From Dactylosporangium aurantiacum (GTDB lineage: Bacteria > Actinomycetota > Actinomycetes > Mycobacteriales > Micromonosporaceae), in NCBI RefSeq assembly GCF_000716715.1, contig NZ_JNYJ01000023.1:94001-158000 (forward strand): a DNA stretch of 64,000 nucleotides. Reading direction: 5' to 3'. The position numbers and the translations under genes are program-made. This document shows, piece after piece, positions 38,938-47,748 of this stretch. The notes under the pieces are model-generated. The model was not told the DNA's origin, did no database searches, and saw only the letters and a list, made by a program, of their open reading frames with translations. The first letter of the stretch is position 1. Each line of letters starts with the position of its first letter.

Positions 38938-39063
38938 TGGCGCCTTGGGTGGGCAGGAAGCGGGGTCGGCGCTGCTGGAGGCGATCGGCCCAGATTCTGC
39001 GTCATCGGGACATGCCAGTTGAGCGTGCTGAGCCCCGAGGGCGATCTCGATCCGTTGCGACGC

Positions 39064-39079
39064 CCCCGCAGATGCGGGG
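39064..39079 (+). promoter_or_regulatory. Leader hairpin before the pilin-like gene
   Basis: CCCCGC-agat-GCGGGG is followed three bases later by the GGAGG ribosome site (39083-39087) and the ATG at 39096. It is one of a series of such leader stems in this element. Confidence 0.55.
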
Positions 39080-39095
39080 ATCGGAGGTGTCATCG

Positions 39096-39443
39096 ATGGT
39101 CCGTTTCGCTGTCCGTGCTGTGGTTGTTGCGGCGGTGACCGCGTCGGTCACTGCCGTGTTCGTCGGTACCGGCGAGCCGGCGTTCGCCGGTGAACCGGTC
39201 CCGCTTGCCGTGTATGACCTGCCGACGGTCATCAGCAACCTCACCAACACGGTCACGACGCTGCTGGCTGCGGTCGCGACGTTGTTCCTGACCCTCGGCG
39301 GTTTCCGTCGGGTGACCGCCGGTGGTGACCCGGCGGAGGTGGAGAAGTCGAACCAGGCGCTGCGCTCCGCCGCGATCGGCTACGCCCTTGCGGTCCTCGC
39401 ACCGGTCCTGCTGACGCTGCTCAAGAGCATCGTGGGCAGCTGA
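39096..39443 (+). CDS. VirB2/TrbC-like pilin subunit
   Basis: This 115-residue protein has an N-terminal signal peptide (to about FAGEPVP, residues 1-33) and two hydrophobic helices (about 48-68 and 90-112) linked by a short basic-acidic loop (RRVTAGGDPAEVEKSNQALR). This is the pattern of TrbC/VirB2-type pilins of type IV secretion. The ATG at 39096 has GGAGG eight bases upstream. Its stop overlaps the next start by one base (TGATG), so it is coupled to the channel protein. Confidence 0.72.
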   Translation: MVRFAVRAVVVAAVTASVTAVFVGTGEPAFAGEPVPLAVYDLPTVISNLTNTVTTLLAAVATLFLTLGGFRRVTAGGDPAEVEKSNQALRSAAIGYALAVLAPVLLTLLKSIVGS

Positions 39444-40708
39444 TGGGCGGCTTTCTGCTCGGTGAGGTGTTCACCGCGCTGGTCAAGATGACCATGGCGA
39501 CGTTGGGGCACCTGTGGGGGTTGCTGGCAGCCACGGCGTACACGACCCCGGACGTGACGACATTGCCGCAGGTCACGACGATTTCCAATCGGTTGCTGCT
39601 GATCGTGAACGCGTCGTTCGGGCTGGCGATCCTCGCCGCGGCGGTCATGGTGATGGGCCGGGAGACGGTGCAGTCCCGCTACGGTTTGGCTGAGCTGGGA
39701 CCACGGCTGGTGATCGGTTGGATCGCTGCGAACTTCGCGGCACCGATCTGCGGCTGGATGATCGGTTTCGGCAACAGTGTCACTGTGGCGGTCACCGGCG
39801 CCTCGATCAGTCCCGAGCGGGATCTGCGGCAGTTGACGGCGGTGTTGACGGCCTGTTTGAGCAGCCAGAACGATGCGCTGCTGACTGCGGTCATCGCGAT
39901 GATCCTGGTGGTGCTGACCGGGATGCTGCTGGCGACGTGGATCATCCGGATTGGCACGTTGGTCGTGGTGGTCAGTGTGGCGCCGTTGGCGTTGGCGTGC
40001 CACGCGACACCGTTCACCGACGGGGCGGCGCGGCTGTGGTGGCGTTCGTTCGGGGTGTTGCTCGGGACCGTCACCGCGCAGGCGTTGGCGTTGCATGTGA
40101 CGCTGTCGGTGCTGCTGGACCCGGCGGCCAATCTGCCGGGGATGATGCTGCCGAAGGACCCGACGGGCAACGGAACCGTCAACCTGCTGATCATCGTGTG
40201 CCTGTTGTGGGCGACCCTGCGCATCCCGGCATTGTTGCGCCGCGGTCTGGGCGGCGGTCGGCAGCAGAGCGTCGTCGGTGTCGTGCTGCGCATGGCGGTC
40301 ATGCAGAAGCTCACGGGTGCGCTGCGGTTGCCGTTGCGGGCATTGGGCGTCGGCCGAGCGGGACGTCGGCTGCCAGTGTCCGGCGGTGGTGCGGGTCGGT
40401 CTGGTGTCGCGTCCGCGGTGCTGCCGTACTGGCGGCTGACAGCACCACGGCCGCTGCCGTCCACCGCGCCACGCCGCGATCCGAGCAGCGGTCCGAGCAG
40501 TCGTGCGGGAGGCCGTACGGGCAGCAGTCCGAGTCCGGGCGGCGGGGGTAGCGGCGCCCGTGGCGCCACACCGGCGTCCCGACCGGCGGCAGCTGCGCCA
40601 CGGTTGCCGGTGCCGCCCGGTGTCAACCCAGCCACGGCCATGCCGAGGCGTCGACCGGCGTGGCAGGCGCGCACCCCGCCGGCCCGCCCAGGCCGGCCGA
40701 CCTCATGA
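39443..40708 (+). CDS. VirB6/TrbL-like conjugal transfer membrane protein
   Basis: This 421-residue protein has six or so membrane segments between residues about 5 and 285 (for example LLLIVNASFGLAILAAAVMV and LVVVVSVAPLALACHATP) and a long proline-, serine- and arginine-rich cytoplasmic tail. VSVAPLALACHATPFTDGAA followed by WWRSFG is typical of VirB6/TrbL-like pore proteins in Gram-positive elements. It would form the membrane channel with the pilin and ATPases. The ATG overlaps the pilin stop codon. Confidence 0.75.
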   Translation: MGGFLLGEVFTALVKMTMATLGHLWGLLAATAYTTPDVTTLPQVTTISNRLLLIVNASFGLAILAAAVMVMGRETVQSRYGLAELGPRLVIGWIAANFAAPICGWMIGFGNSVTVAVTGASISPERDLRQLTAVLTACLSSQNDALLTAVIAMILVVLTGMLLATWIIRIGTLVVVVSVAPLALACHATPFTDGAARLWWRSFGVLLGTVTAQALALHVTLSVLLDPAANLPGMMLPKDPTGNGTVNLLIIVCLLWATLRIPALLRRGLGGGRQQSVVGVVLRMAVMQKLTGALRLPLRALGVGRAGRRLPVSGGGAGRSGVASAVLPYWRLTAPRPLPSTAPRRDPSSGPSSRAGGRTGSSPSPGGGGSGARGATPASRPAAAAPRLPVPPGVNPATAMPRRRPAWQARTPPARPGRPTS

Positions 40709-40777
40709 CCGTCCGCCGGATCTGGACGCCGTCGGCGCGGCGCCCGGTCCCACCACTGTTTGGAAAGGAGCTTGCTG

Positions 40778-41803
40778 ATGGACGCTGAGCTGGAGGTCCG
40801 TGCCCGCGTGCCCGCGGATGTCGAGGCACCGGACCGGATCGTGTTCAACCTGACCGCCAGGCAGGCGGCGATCCTTGTCGTGACTGCGGCCGCCGGCTAC
40901 CTGACCGCCCGGGTCCTCGGCCCGCTCGTGCCGGTGCAGGTCCTGGTGCTGGTGTTGGCACCGTTCGCGGGTGCGGCGGTCACGCTCGCCTTGGGGCGCC
41001 GCGACGGGGTGCCGTTGGATGTGTGGCTGTGGGCGGCGGTGCGGTACTGGCGCTCGCCGCGGCTGACGGTCTCTGCACCGGTTCAGGCGGCGCCGGACTG
41101 GGCGCCACACACCGATCCGCCGGCCGGTCCGGTGCCGGGGTTGTTGCGGCTGCCGGTGGACGCGATCGCCGCCAGCGGCGCCGTGGACGTCGACGGCCAC
41201 ACGGTGGCGCTGGTGGCGGCCACGACGGTGAACGTCGGGCTGCGCACCGGTGCGGAGCAGGCCGCGCTCGTCGCCGGGTACGGTCGCTGGCTCAACAGCC
41301 TGACCGAGCCGGTGCAGGTGGTCGTGTCGACCCGGCGGGTCGATCTGACGTCGGCGGCGGACCGGCTCATGGACGTGGCGGCCCGGTTGCCGCATCCGGC
41401 GCTTGCCGATGCTGCGGTCGAGCACGGCGAGTTCCTGCTGGACGTGGCGGCGGAGCGTGACCCGCTGTGGCGCACGGTCACGGTGGCGTGCACGGCACCG
41501 GCCGGGCCGGGCGACGGGGTCGAGGTGTTGCGGCGGGCGGAGCACACTGCGGCGGCGTTGGCAGCGCTCGGCGGCCGGACCCGGGTGCTGGACGGCTCCA
41601 TGGTCGCCGCGGTGCTGGCCGCTGCCGTCGACCCGTTCGCGCCGGCGGATGCGAGCTGGTCGCGGGTGCTGCCGCAGCAGCCGGTGACCGGCCCGGCGCC
41701 GCGCGCGGCACAGCTGCCGGCGCAGCCCTCGGTGCACGCTGCACCGCAGGCTGCACCGCAGACGATCCGCGGCGGCGCTCGTGGTACGGCGGTGCCCCGG
41801 TGA
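40778..41803 (+). CDS. PrgI-like / VirB3-type transfer protein
   Basis: This 341-residue protein starts MDAELEVRARVPADVEAPDR, with GGAAAGGAG seven bases upstream. The N-terminal region has two adjacent membrane helices (about 28-46 and 49-68), then the basic-aromatic LDVWLWAAVRYWRSPR, as in the PrgI family of Gram-positive conjugation proteins. The remaining 240 residues form a soluble region of unknown fold with a proline/alanine-rich tail. PrgI proteins are always next to the VirB4 ATPase, as here: the VirB4 start overlaps this stop in a GTGA arrangement. Confidence 0.72.
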   Translation: MDAELEVRARVPADVEAPDRIVFNLTARQAAILVVTAAAGYLTARVLGPLVPVQVLVLVLAPFAGAAVTLALGRRDGVPLDVWLWAAVRYWRSPRLTVSAPVQAAPDWAPHTDPPAGPVPGLLRLPVDAIAASGAVDVDGHTVALVAATTVNVGLRTGAEQAALVAGYGRWLNSLTEPVQVVVSTRRVDLTSAADRLMDVAARLPHPALADAAVEHGEFLLDVAAERDPLWRTVTVACTAPAGPGDGVEVLRRAEHTAAALAALGGRTRVLDGSMVAAVLAAAVDPFAPADASWSRVLPQQPVTGPAPRAAQLPAQPSVHAAPQAAPQTIRGGARGTAVPR

Positions 41804-43737
41804 GCGGCGTGCGGTCGCTGCTGGCGGCGGTGTCCCGTCGGGCGACGCGACCGGCTCGACCGGCTCGGCAGTCGCCGGTGGCGGACCCCGCGACGCATGT
41901 CGCCGAGGTGGTTGGTCCGGCGGCGGTGCAGCACACGCCGCATTACCTGCGGGTCGGTGACGGCTACGTGGCGACGTTGATCGTCACCGGATACCCGCCG
42001 GAGGTCGGCATGTCGTGGCTGGAGCCGATCCTGGCGTGGCCAGGCCGGCTGGACGTGGTGCAGCACATCGAGCCGGTGCCGGCGGTGACGGCAGCGGCGC
42101 GGCTGCGGCGGCAGCGGGCACGGCTGGAATCGAACCGGCGCTTCGACATCAACCGTGGCGGTCTCGGCGACCCGGCCGTCGATGCTGCCGCCGAGGACGC
42201 CGCTGATCTCGCCGAGCGGGTCGCGCGCGGCGCGGCCCGACTGTTCCGGGTCGGTCATCTGCTGTGTGTGCATGCCGGGTCGGTGCCGGAGCTCATCGAC
42301 GCGGTCGCGCAGGTGCGTGCGGCGGCGGCATCGGTGCTGCTGGACACGCAGCCCGCGACGTGGCGGCAGCTGCAGGCGTGGACCAGCAGCCTGCCGCTGG
42401 CGGCGGACAGCATCGGCTTGCGCCGCATCGTGGACTCCGACGCGCTCGCGGCGGCGTTCCCGCTGGGCAGCCACGACCTGCCGGCACCGCTGCCCGGTGA
42501 GGGCGCACCCGCTGGTGGGGTCCTGTACGGGTTGAGCACCGGCTCGAACGGGGTCGTGTGGTGGGACCGGTGGCAGCAGGACAACTACAACAGTGTCGTG
42601 CTGGCCCGGTCCGGCGCCGGCAAGTCGTACCTGGTGAAGCTGGAGTCGTTGCGGTCGCTGTACGACGGCGTCCACGTGGCGATCATCGACCCGGAGGGTG
42701 AGTATCTGCGCCTGTGCGACGCGGTCGGCGGGGTCGCGGTCGAGCTCGGCGCGGCCGGGGTGCGGGTCAACCCGTTCAACCTGCCGGTGTCGGACCGGCG
42801 CCCGGATGCGTTGCAGCGACGCGCGATGTTCATCCACACGCTGGTGGGTGTGCTGCTGGGTGAGCAGCCGCCGGCAGCGGAGCGTTCTGCCCTGGACCGG
42901 GCGGTCCTGGCCGCCTACCAGGCGGCGGGCATCACCAGCGACCCTGCCACGTGGCATCGGCCGCCGCCGCTGCTACAAGACCTGGCTGCGGCGCTCGCCG
43001 CCGGCGGCGACCCGGCAGGTCACATCCTGGCGGCGCGGTTGTCGCCGTGGGTGGACGGCTCGTTCAAGGACCTGTTCGACGGGCCGAGCACGGTGCGGGC
43101 GGTGGGGCCGCTGGTGGTGTGGTCGGTGCGGCAGCTGCCGGATGAGCTGCGCTCCGTCGGGATGCTGTTGGCCCTGGACGCGATCTGGCGCGCGGTCGAC
43201 GCACCGACAGCAGGCGCGGGTGGTGGGCCGGACGTGCGGCGACTGGTGGTGGTCGATGAGGCGTGGACGCTGCTGCGGGAGGGTGAGGGTGCCCGGTTCC
43301 TATACCGGTTGTCGAAGGCTGCCCGCAAACGTCGTGCCGGGGTCGCGGTCGTCACCCAGGACGCGGCTGACCTGCTCGGATCCGATCTCGGGGTGGCGGT
43401 GATCGCCAACGCCGGTACGCAGGTGTTGATGCGGCAGTCGCCGCAGGCGATCGAACGGATCACGGAACAGTTCGCGTTGACCGCCGGTGAGGCGCGGATG
43501 TTGCTGTCGGCAGGGCGCGGCGAAGCCCTGCTGCTCGCCGGCGCGCACCGCGTGGCGTTCCAGACGGTCGCGTCCGCCCGCGAGCACGCGTTGTGCACCG
43601 GGGTCGCCGACGGACCCACCGCCGACGTCGGTGCCGGCGACCTGCCCGATGACCTGGGCGATGACCTCGGCGATGACCTCGGCGATGACCTGAGCGACGA
43701 CTTCGGCGACCTGCAGGACGATCGGGGCGCGTGGTGA
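41800..43737 (+). CDS. VirB4/TraC-like conjugation ATPase
   Basis: This 645-residue ATPase powers the type IV secretion channel. The Walker A motif is VLARSGAGKSYLVKLES (about residues 266-282) and Walker B is RLVVVDEAWTLL (about 480-491). HVAIIDPEGEYLRLCDAVGG and VNPFNLPVSD are typical of VirB4. The GTG start at 41800 overlaps the previous stop. The C-terminus is an acidic repeat, DLPDDLGDDLGDDLGDDLSD, encoded by 12-bp DNA repeats around 43,644-43,715. The acidic tail could contact the basic coupling protein or DNA-binding partners. Confidence 0.88.
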   Translation: MSGVRSLLAAVSRRATRPARPARQSPVADPATHVAEVVGPAAVQHTPHYLRVGDGYVATLIVTGYPPEVGMSWLEPILAWPGRLDVVQHIEPVPAVTAAARLRRQRARLESNRRFDINRGGLGDPAVDAAAEDAADLAERVARGAARLFRVGHLLCVHAGSVPELIDAVAQVRAAAASVLLDTQPATWRQLQAWTSSLPLAADSIGLRRIVDSDALAAAFPLGSHDLPAPLPGEGAPAGGVLYGLSTGSNGVVWWDRWQQDNYNSVVLARSGAGKSYLVKLESLRSLYDGVHVAIIDPEGEYLRLCDAVGGVAVELGAAGVRVNPFNLPVSDRRPDALQRRAMFIHTLVGVLLGEQPPAAERSALDRAVLAAYQAAGITSDPATWHRPPPLLQDLAAALAAGGDPAGHILAARLSPWVDGSFKDLFDGPSTVRAVGPLVVWSVRQLPDELRSVGMLLALDAIWRAVDAPTAGAGGGPDVRRLVVVDEAWTLLREGEGARFLYRLSKAARKRRAGVAVVTQDAADLLGSDLGVAVIANAGTQVLMRQSPQAIERITEQFALTAGEARMLLSAGRGEALLLAGAHRVAFQTVASAREHALCTGVADGPTADVGAGDLPDDLGDDLGDDLGDDLSDDFGDLQDDRGAW

Positions 43738-46334
43738 CGGGCGGGGCGCCGCCCGCGGCTGCGGTGAGCGCGTCGGTCGACATGCCAGCTGGTTCGGCGC
43801 TGAGCTCGGTGATTTCGGTCGTGGCTGGCGTGTGGCCGTGGCTGCTCGCCGTCGTGTACGCCGTGTTGGCGGCGACGGCGGTTGGACTGCGGGGTGTTGG
43901 TGAGCGTCGGCATCGGCGGCTGCTTACGGGTGCGCGGCAGGTGCGGATCACGCCGCCGCCGCAGGTGGACCCGGCCGGTGTCGTCGCCTGGTGGGCGACG
44001 GTGCGGGAGCTGCTGGTCACGTCCTGGTGGCGGCGGCTGCGCTTCGGGGCGCCGCACGTGGCGATGGAGTACCGGTGGGTGGGGCGGGCCCTCACCGTGG
44101 TGGTGTGGCTGCCCGGGGGTGTGCCGGCCGCGCCGGTGGCTGCTGCAGCGTCGGCGGCGTGGCCGGGCTGTGCGGTGACGGTCGGTGACGCCGACAATCC
44201 TGTCCCGGCCGACGCGACGGCGGCCGGTGGCGTGTTCACACCGGTGCTGCCCGGCTGGTACCCGCTGCAGGTCGAGCATGGCACCGATCCGATGCGCACG
44301 TTGATCGCGGCCGGTGCGGCGCTGCGCAGCACCGAGCGTGCCTGCGTGCAGGTGCTGGCGCGGCCGGCGACCGCGGCGCGGGTGCGTGCACTGCGCCGGG
44401 CCGCGGCCGCGTTGCGGGCCGGCCGACCCACGGCCGGCGATTTGCTGGACCCGGCGGTGTGGCTACTCGGCATCCTTGACGCCATCACCGGTCTGTTGGG
44501 TGGTGCCCGCGCTGGCGGTGGAGGCGGCCGCAGCACGGCTGACCCGGTCGGTGCCCGCGATGCCGGCCCGGCGATCGACAAGGCTGTCGGCCCGCTGTGG
44601 GAGGTCGCCGTCCGCTATGCAGTCACCGGCGCAGGCGCGTCCAGCGGCAGCAGTCGAGGTGACGGTCGGACTGACGGTCGGGGTAACGGTCGCGGGACTG
44701 GCAGGCGCGATGCCGCTATAGAGCGGCGTCTCGGCACGCTTGCGCAGGCTTTCGCAGCCGGATACGGCGTGTACGGCGGACGCAACCGGCTGCGGCACAT
44801 GCCGATCGCCGGGGCGGCCGGCCTGGTGACGTCACGCCGGTTACGGCGCGGGTTCCTGCTGTCGGCAGCGGAGCTCGCCGCGCTGGCCGGGTTGCCGACC
44901 GACATCGCTGTTGCCGGCCTGGAGCGGGCCCGGGCCAAGGCGGTGCCGGCGCCGGTGGCGGTGCCGTCCGGCGGACGCGGCGTGAAGGTCCTCGGCCGGG
45001 CGGAGGTCGGCGGGCACGCCGTCGGCGTGCCGGTCGTCGACGCCCGCCAGCACCTGCATGTGCTGGGCGCGACCGGTTCGGGGAAGTCGACGCAGCTGTG
45101 CCACATGGTGCTCGACGACGTGCGTGCTGGGCGGGGTGTCGTGCTCATCGACCCGAAGGGTGACCTGGCGTTGGACGTGTTGGACCGGCTGCCGGCATCG
45201 ATCGCCGACAAGGTGGTGCTCATCGACCCGGACCAGCCCGACGGTGCCACGTTCAATCCCCTCGAGGGCTTCGACGACGACCTCGTCGTGGACAACGTCG
45301 TCGCAATCTTCTCCAAGATCTTCCAACGGCATTGGGGGCCGCGCATCGACGACGTGATGCGGGTGGCGTGCTTGACGTTGATGCGCCGCGCCAACGCCAC
45401 CCTGACCCTGGTACCGCCGCTGCTGAACAGCAAGCAGTTCCGCGCCCAGTTCACCGCGGACCTCGACGACCCGGAAGGGCTGCGCGGGTTCTGGGAGTGG
45501 TACGAGTCGACGCCGGCGACGTTGCGGGCGCAGGTGATCGGCCCTGTCCTGGCCCGGCTGCGGTCGCTGCTGCTCCGGGACTTCGTACGCCGCACCATCG
45601 GCACCCCGCGCTCCAGCTTCGACATGGGTCGCGTCCTGGATGGTGGGCTGCTCATTGCCCGGCTGCCGAAAGGCCAGCTGGGTGAGGAGACCGCGAAACT
45701 CATGGGGTCGTTCGTGTTCGCCTCGGTGTGGCAGGCGGCGACCGCCCGGTCGAAACTGCCGGAGGCGCGCCGCCGCGACGCGGTCTGCTACGTCGACGAG
45801 GCCCACAATGTGCTCAATCTCGCCGGGTCCGTCGGTGACATGCTCGCCGAGGCCCGCGGCTACCACCTGTCGTTGGTCCTGGCGCATCAGACCCTGTCGC
45901 AGCTGCCGCGGGAGCTGCAGCTGGCGTTGTCGGCCAACGCCCGCAACAAGCTGATCTTCGCCTGTTCACCAGAGGACAGCCACCAGTTGGCCCGGCACAC
46001 CCTGCCGGAGCTCGACGAGCACGACCTGACGCACCTGGACCGGTACACGGCCGCGGTGCGGCTCGTCGTGGACGCCGCCCAGACCCCCGCGTTCACGTTG
46101 CGGACGCGCCCGCCGCTGCCGGTCCTCGGCGAGACGACCGCCCTGCGGCAGGCCGTCGCGCGCGCCGGCGCCGGGCCGGAACGCAACCACCCGGACGGCG
46201 CCCAGCGGCGGCGGACAGCGCCACCGTCCGGGGTTGAGCAGCTCGCCGGCCGCGCCTACAACAGCGCGCACGACACTACCTACGACAGCGGCCACGACAG
46301 CGACGGCCGGACGCCCCACGCGGCCGAGCGATGA
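43734..46334 (+). CDS. VirD4/TraD-like coupling ATPase (type IV secretory DNA transfer)
   Basis: This 866-residue protein has an N-terminal membrane helix (about 22-45), a region with GR-rich low-complexity sequence (GDGRTDGRGNGRGTGR, about 305-322), and a TraG/VirD4-like ATPase domain. Walker A is HVLGATGSGKSTQL (about 440-452), VVLIDPKGDLALDVLDRLP follows, and Walker B is AVCYVDEAHNV (about 682-692). It would deliver the transferred DNA to the channel. The GTG at 43734 overlaps the VirB4 stop as GTGA; the GTG at 43731 is an alternative. Confidence 0.87.
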   Translation: MTGGAPPAAAVSASVDMPAGSALSSVISVVAGVWPWLLAVVYAVLAATAVGLRGVGERRHRRLLTGARQVRITPPPQVDPAGVVAWWATVRELLVTSWWRRLRFGAPHVAMEYRWVGRALTVVVWLPGGVPAAPVAAAASAAWPGCAVTVGDADNPVPADATAAGGVFTPVLPGWYPLQVEHGTDPMRTLIAAGAALRSTERACVQVLARPATAARVRALRRAAAALRAGRPTAGDLLDPAVWLLGILDAITGLLGGARAGGGGGRSTADPVGARDAGPAIDKAVGPLWEVAVRYAVTGAGASSGSSRGDGRTDGRGNGRGTGRRDAAIERRLGTLAQAFAAGYGVYGGRNRLRHMPIAGAAGLVTSRRLRRGFLLSAAELAALAGLPTDIAVAGLERARAKAVPAPVAVPSGGRGVKVLGRAEVGGHAVGVPVVDARQHLHVLGATGSGKSTQLCHMVLDDVRAGRGVVLIDPKGDLALDVLDRLPASIADKVVLIDPDQPDGATFNPLEGFDDDLVVDNVVAIFSKIFQRHWGPRIDDVMRVACLTLMRRANATLTLVPPLLNSKQFRAQFTADLDDPEGLRGFWEWYESTPATLRAQVIGPVLARLRSLLLRDFVRRTIGTPRSSFDMGRVLDGGLLIARLPKGQLGEETAKLMGSFVFASVWQAATARSKLPEARRRDAVCYVDEAHNVLNLAGSVGDMLAEARGYHLSLVLAHQTLSQLPRELQLALSANARNKLIFACSPEDSHQLARHTLPELDEHDLTHLDRYTAAVRLVVDAAQTPAFTLRTRPPLPVLGETTALRQAVARAGAGPERNHPDGAQRRRTAPPSGVEQLAGRAYNSAHDTTYDSGHDSDGRTPHAAER

Positions 46335-46347
46335 CCGGCCAACGGTC

Positions 46348-46370
46348 GGGCGGATGGGCGGCTGGGTGGG
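46348..46370 (+). other. G-quadruplex-type motif upstream of the replication-relaxation gene
   Basis: Four GGG runs spaced 5, 5 and 1 bases apart fit the canonical G3N1-7 pattern, and two more GGG runs follow by 46,395. The motif lies in the 133-base gap between the coupling protein and the replication-relaxation gene, on the coding strand. Confidence 0.45.
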
Positions 46371-46467
46371 CAGGTGGATGGTCGGGTCGGTGGGCAGGCG
46401 GACCCCTAGGTGACCAGAGACTGCCGCCAGAGCACCCAACTGCCCGCATCAGCGCAGGTGGGAGCAC

Positions 46468-47445
46468 ATGAGCGGCGACGCCGGCGAAACCCGAAATGTC
46501 CCTGTGGGGGACATCTCCCGACCGGGGGTACAGCGCTCCCGGCCATCGCCGCATCCGCAGCCGCTGGGGTGGGCGTCGCTGCGGGCGCTCGCCCGGCGGC
46601 TGGAACCCCGCGACCTGGTCCTGGCGCACCTGCTCGAGGAGCACCGCACGCTGACCACCGACCAGATCACCAGAGTGTTGTTCACCGCGGTGCGGACCTG
46701 CCGCAACCGGCTCAACGTGCTGCGCCGCCTCGGGTTCATCGCCTGGTTCATCCCGGTGCGGCACCGGCGGCGGCTCGGCACCCACTGGCTACCGGGGCTG
46801 CTGTCGGCCCGGTATGTGGCGCTCGCCAGCGGGCAGCGGCCGCCGACGCCCCGCGCGGTCCGTGAGCTGCAGGACCGGGTCGTGGCCAGTCCGCAGCTGT
46901 CGCACACCGTCGGCACCAACGGGGTGTTCGTCGCGTTGCTCGCCCAGTCCCGGGCGTTGCCCGGCACTCGGCTGGCCCGCTGGTGGTCCGGGCCGGCGAT
47001 GGCCGCCGCCGTCAACCGCCGCGTCCAGCCCGACGGGCACGGCGTGTGGCGGGAAGACGGGCATACGGTCGCGTTCTACCTCGAGTACGACACCGGCACC
47101 GAAACCCTGGCCACGGTGGTCGGGAAGCTGCCGGCGTACCGGCGGCTGCAGGACGCCGGCGGCCCGCGCTGGCCGGTGCTGTTCGTGCTGCCGAGCCGGG
47201 CGCGGGAACGCAACCTGCTGCAGCGGTTCGCGGCGGCCGGCACGTGCGGGGTGGTCGTGGCGACCAGCACCCAGGACCGTGCCGGCACGGACCCGGCCGG
47301 CCCGATCTGGACGCTGCCCGGGGACACCGGCCCGCGGCTGCGGCTCATCGAGGTGCCATCGGAGCTGGGGTGGCGCGGTCCGCTGCACCCGGGTCCGCCG
47401 TCCCCCGACCAGGATCCGCTGCGGCTGCTACTCGACCCGCCGTAA
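46468..47445 (+). CDS. Replication-relaxation family protein
   Basis: This 325-residue protein resembles the Replic_Relax family of mobile elements. It has an N-terminal winged-helix region (about residues 45-110, with DLVLAHLLEEHRTLTTDQIT and LNVLRRLGFIAWF) and a downstream core with AFYLEYDTGTETLATVVGKL, which resembles the E-x-D-x-GT pattern of endonuclease-like folds. Family members are linked to plasmid replication and may stand in for a relaxase. That makes it the best candidate here for initiating DNA processing, but nicking activity is not shown. Confidence 0.72.
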   Translation: MSGDAGETRNVPVGDISRPGVQRSRPSPHPQPLGWASLRALARRLEPRDLVLAHLLEEHRTLTTDQITRVLFTAVRTCRNRLNVLRRLGFIAWFIPVRHRRRLGTHWLPGLLSARYVALASGQRPPTPRAVRELQDRVVASPQLSHTVGTNGVFVALLAQSRALPGTRLARWWSGPAMAAAVNRRVQPDGHGVWREDGHTVAFYLEYDTGTETLATVVGKLPAYRRLQDAGGPRWPVLFVLPSRARERNLLQRFAAAGTCGVVVATSTQDRAGTDPAGPIWTLPGDTGPRLRLIEVPSELGWRGPLHPGPPSPDQDPLRLLLDPP

Positions 47446-47613
47446 GCGTCGACCGTGCGTCGTCACGGCGCTCGGGCGAGGACGTCCTGTTCGCGATCGC
47501 CGCTGTCCCAGGCGGGTACGACCTGTCGGAGCCGGTCGCCGGAGCCGGTCGGCTGTGGGGAATGCGAGCCGGACGTCGGTGGGCAGCCCGTCGTACGGCG
47601 AGGTCTGCGACGC

Positions 47614-47748
47614 ATGCGCGGCGATCGCCTGTTCATGCTCGGCGAGGTACCGTTTCCGCAGCCCGGCGCATGGGACGTCATCCAGGCCGTCGATGAACTC
47701 GCTGACGCCGGCATGCGGACACGGACGGTGGTAGGCAACGATGGGTGA
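47614..47748 (+). CDS. Possible small upstream ORF of the lactonase-like gene
   Basis: A 44-residue frame, MRGDRLFMLGEVPFPQPGAW followed by DVIQAVDELADAG, ends within the start of the next gene (overlap of eight bases), which would permit coupling. No ribosome site is evident. The opposite strand also reads as plausible protein (FIDGLDDVPCAGLRKRYLAE), so the coding strand is ambiguous. Confidence 0.3.
   Translation: MRGDRLFMLGEVPFPQPGAWDVIQAVDELADAGMRTRTVVGNDG

Noticed and set aside
37389..39005. 538-codon minus-strand frame across the gene-free control region
   Set aside because: It is very rich in arginine, proline and histidine and runs antisense to the sigma-like gene, so it is a shadow.
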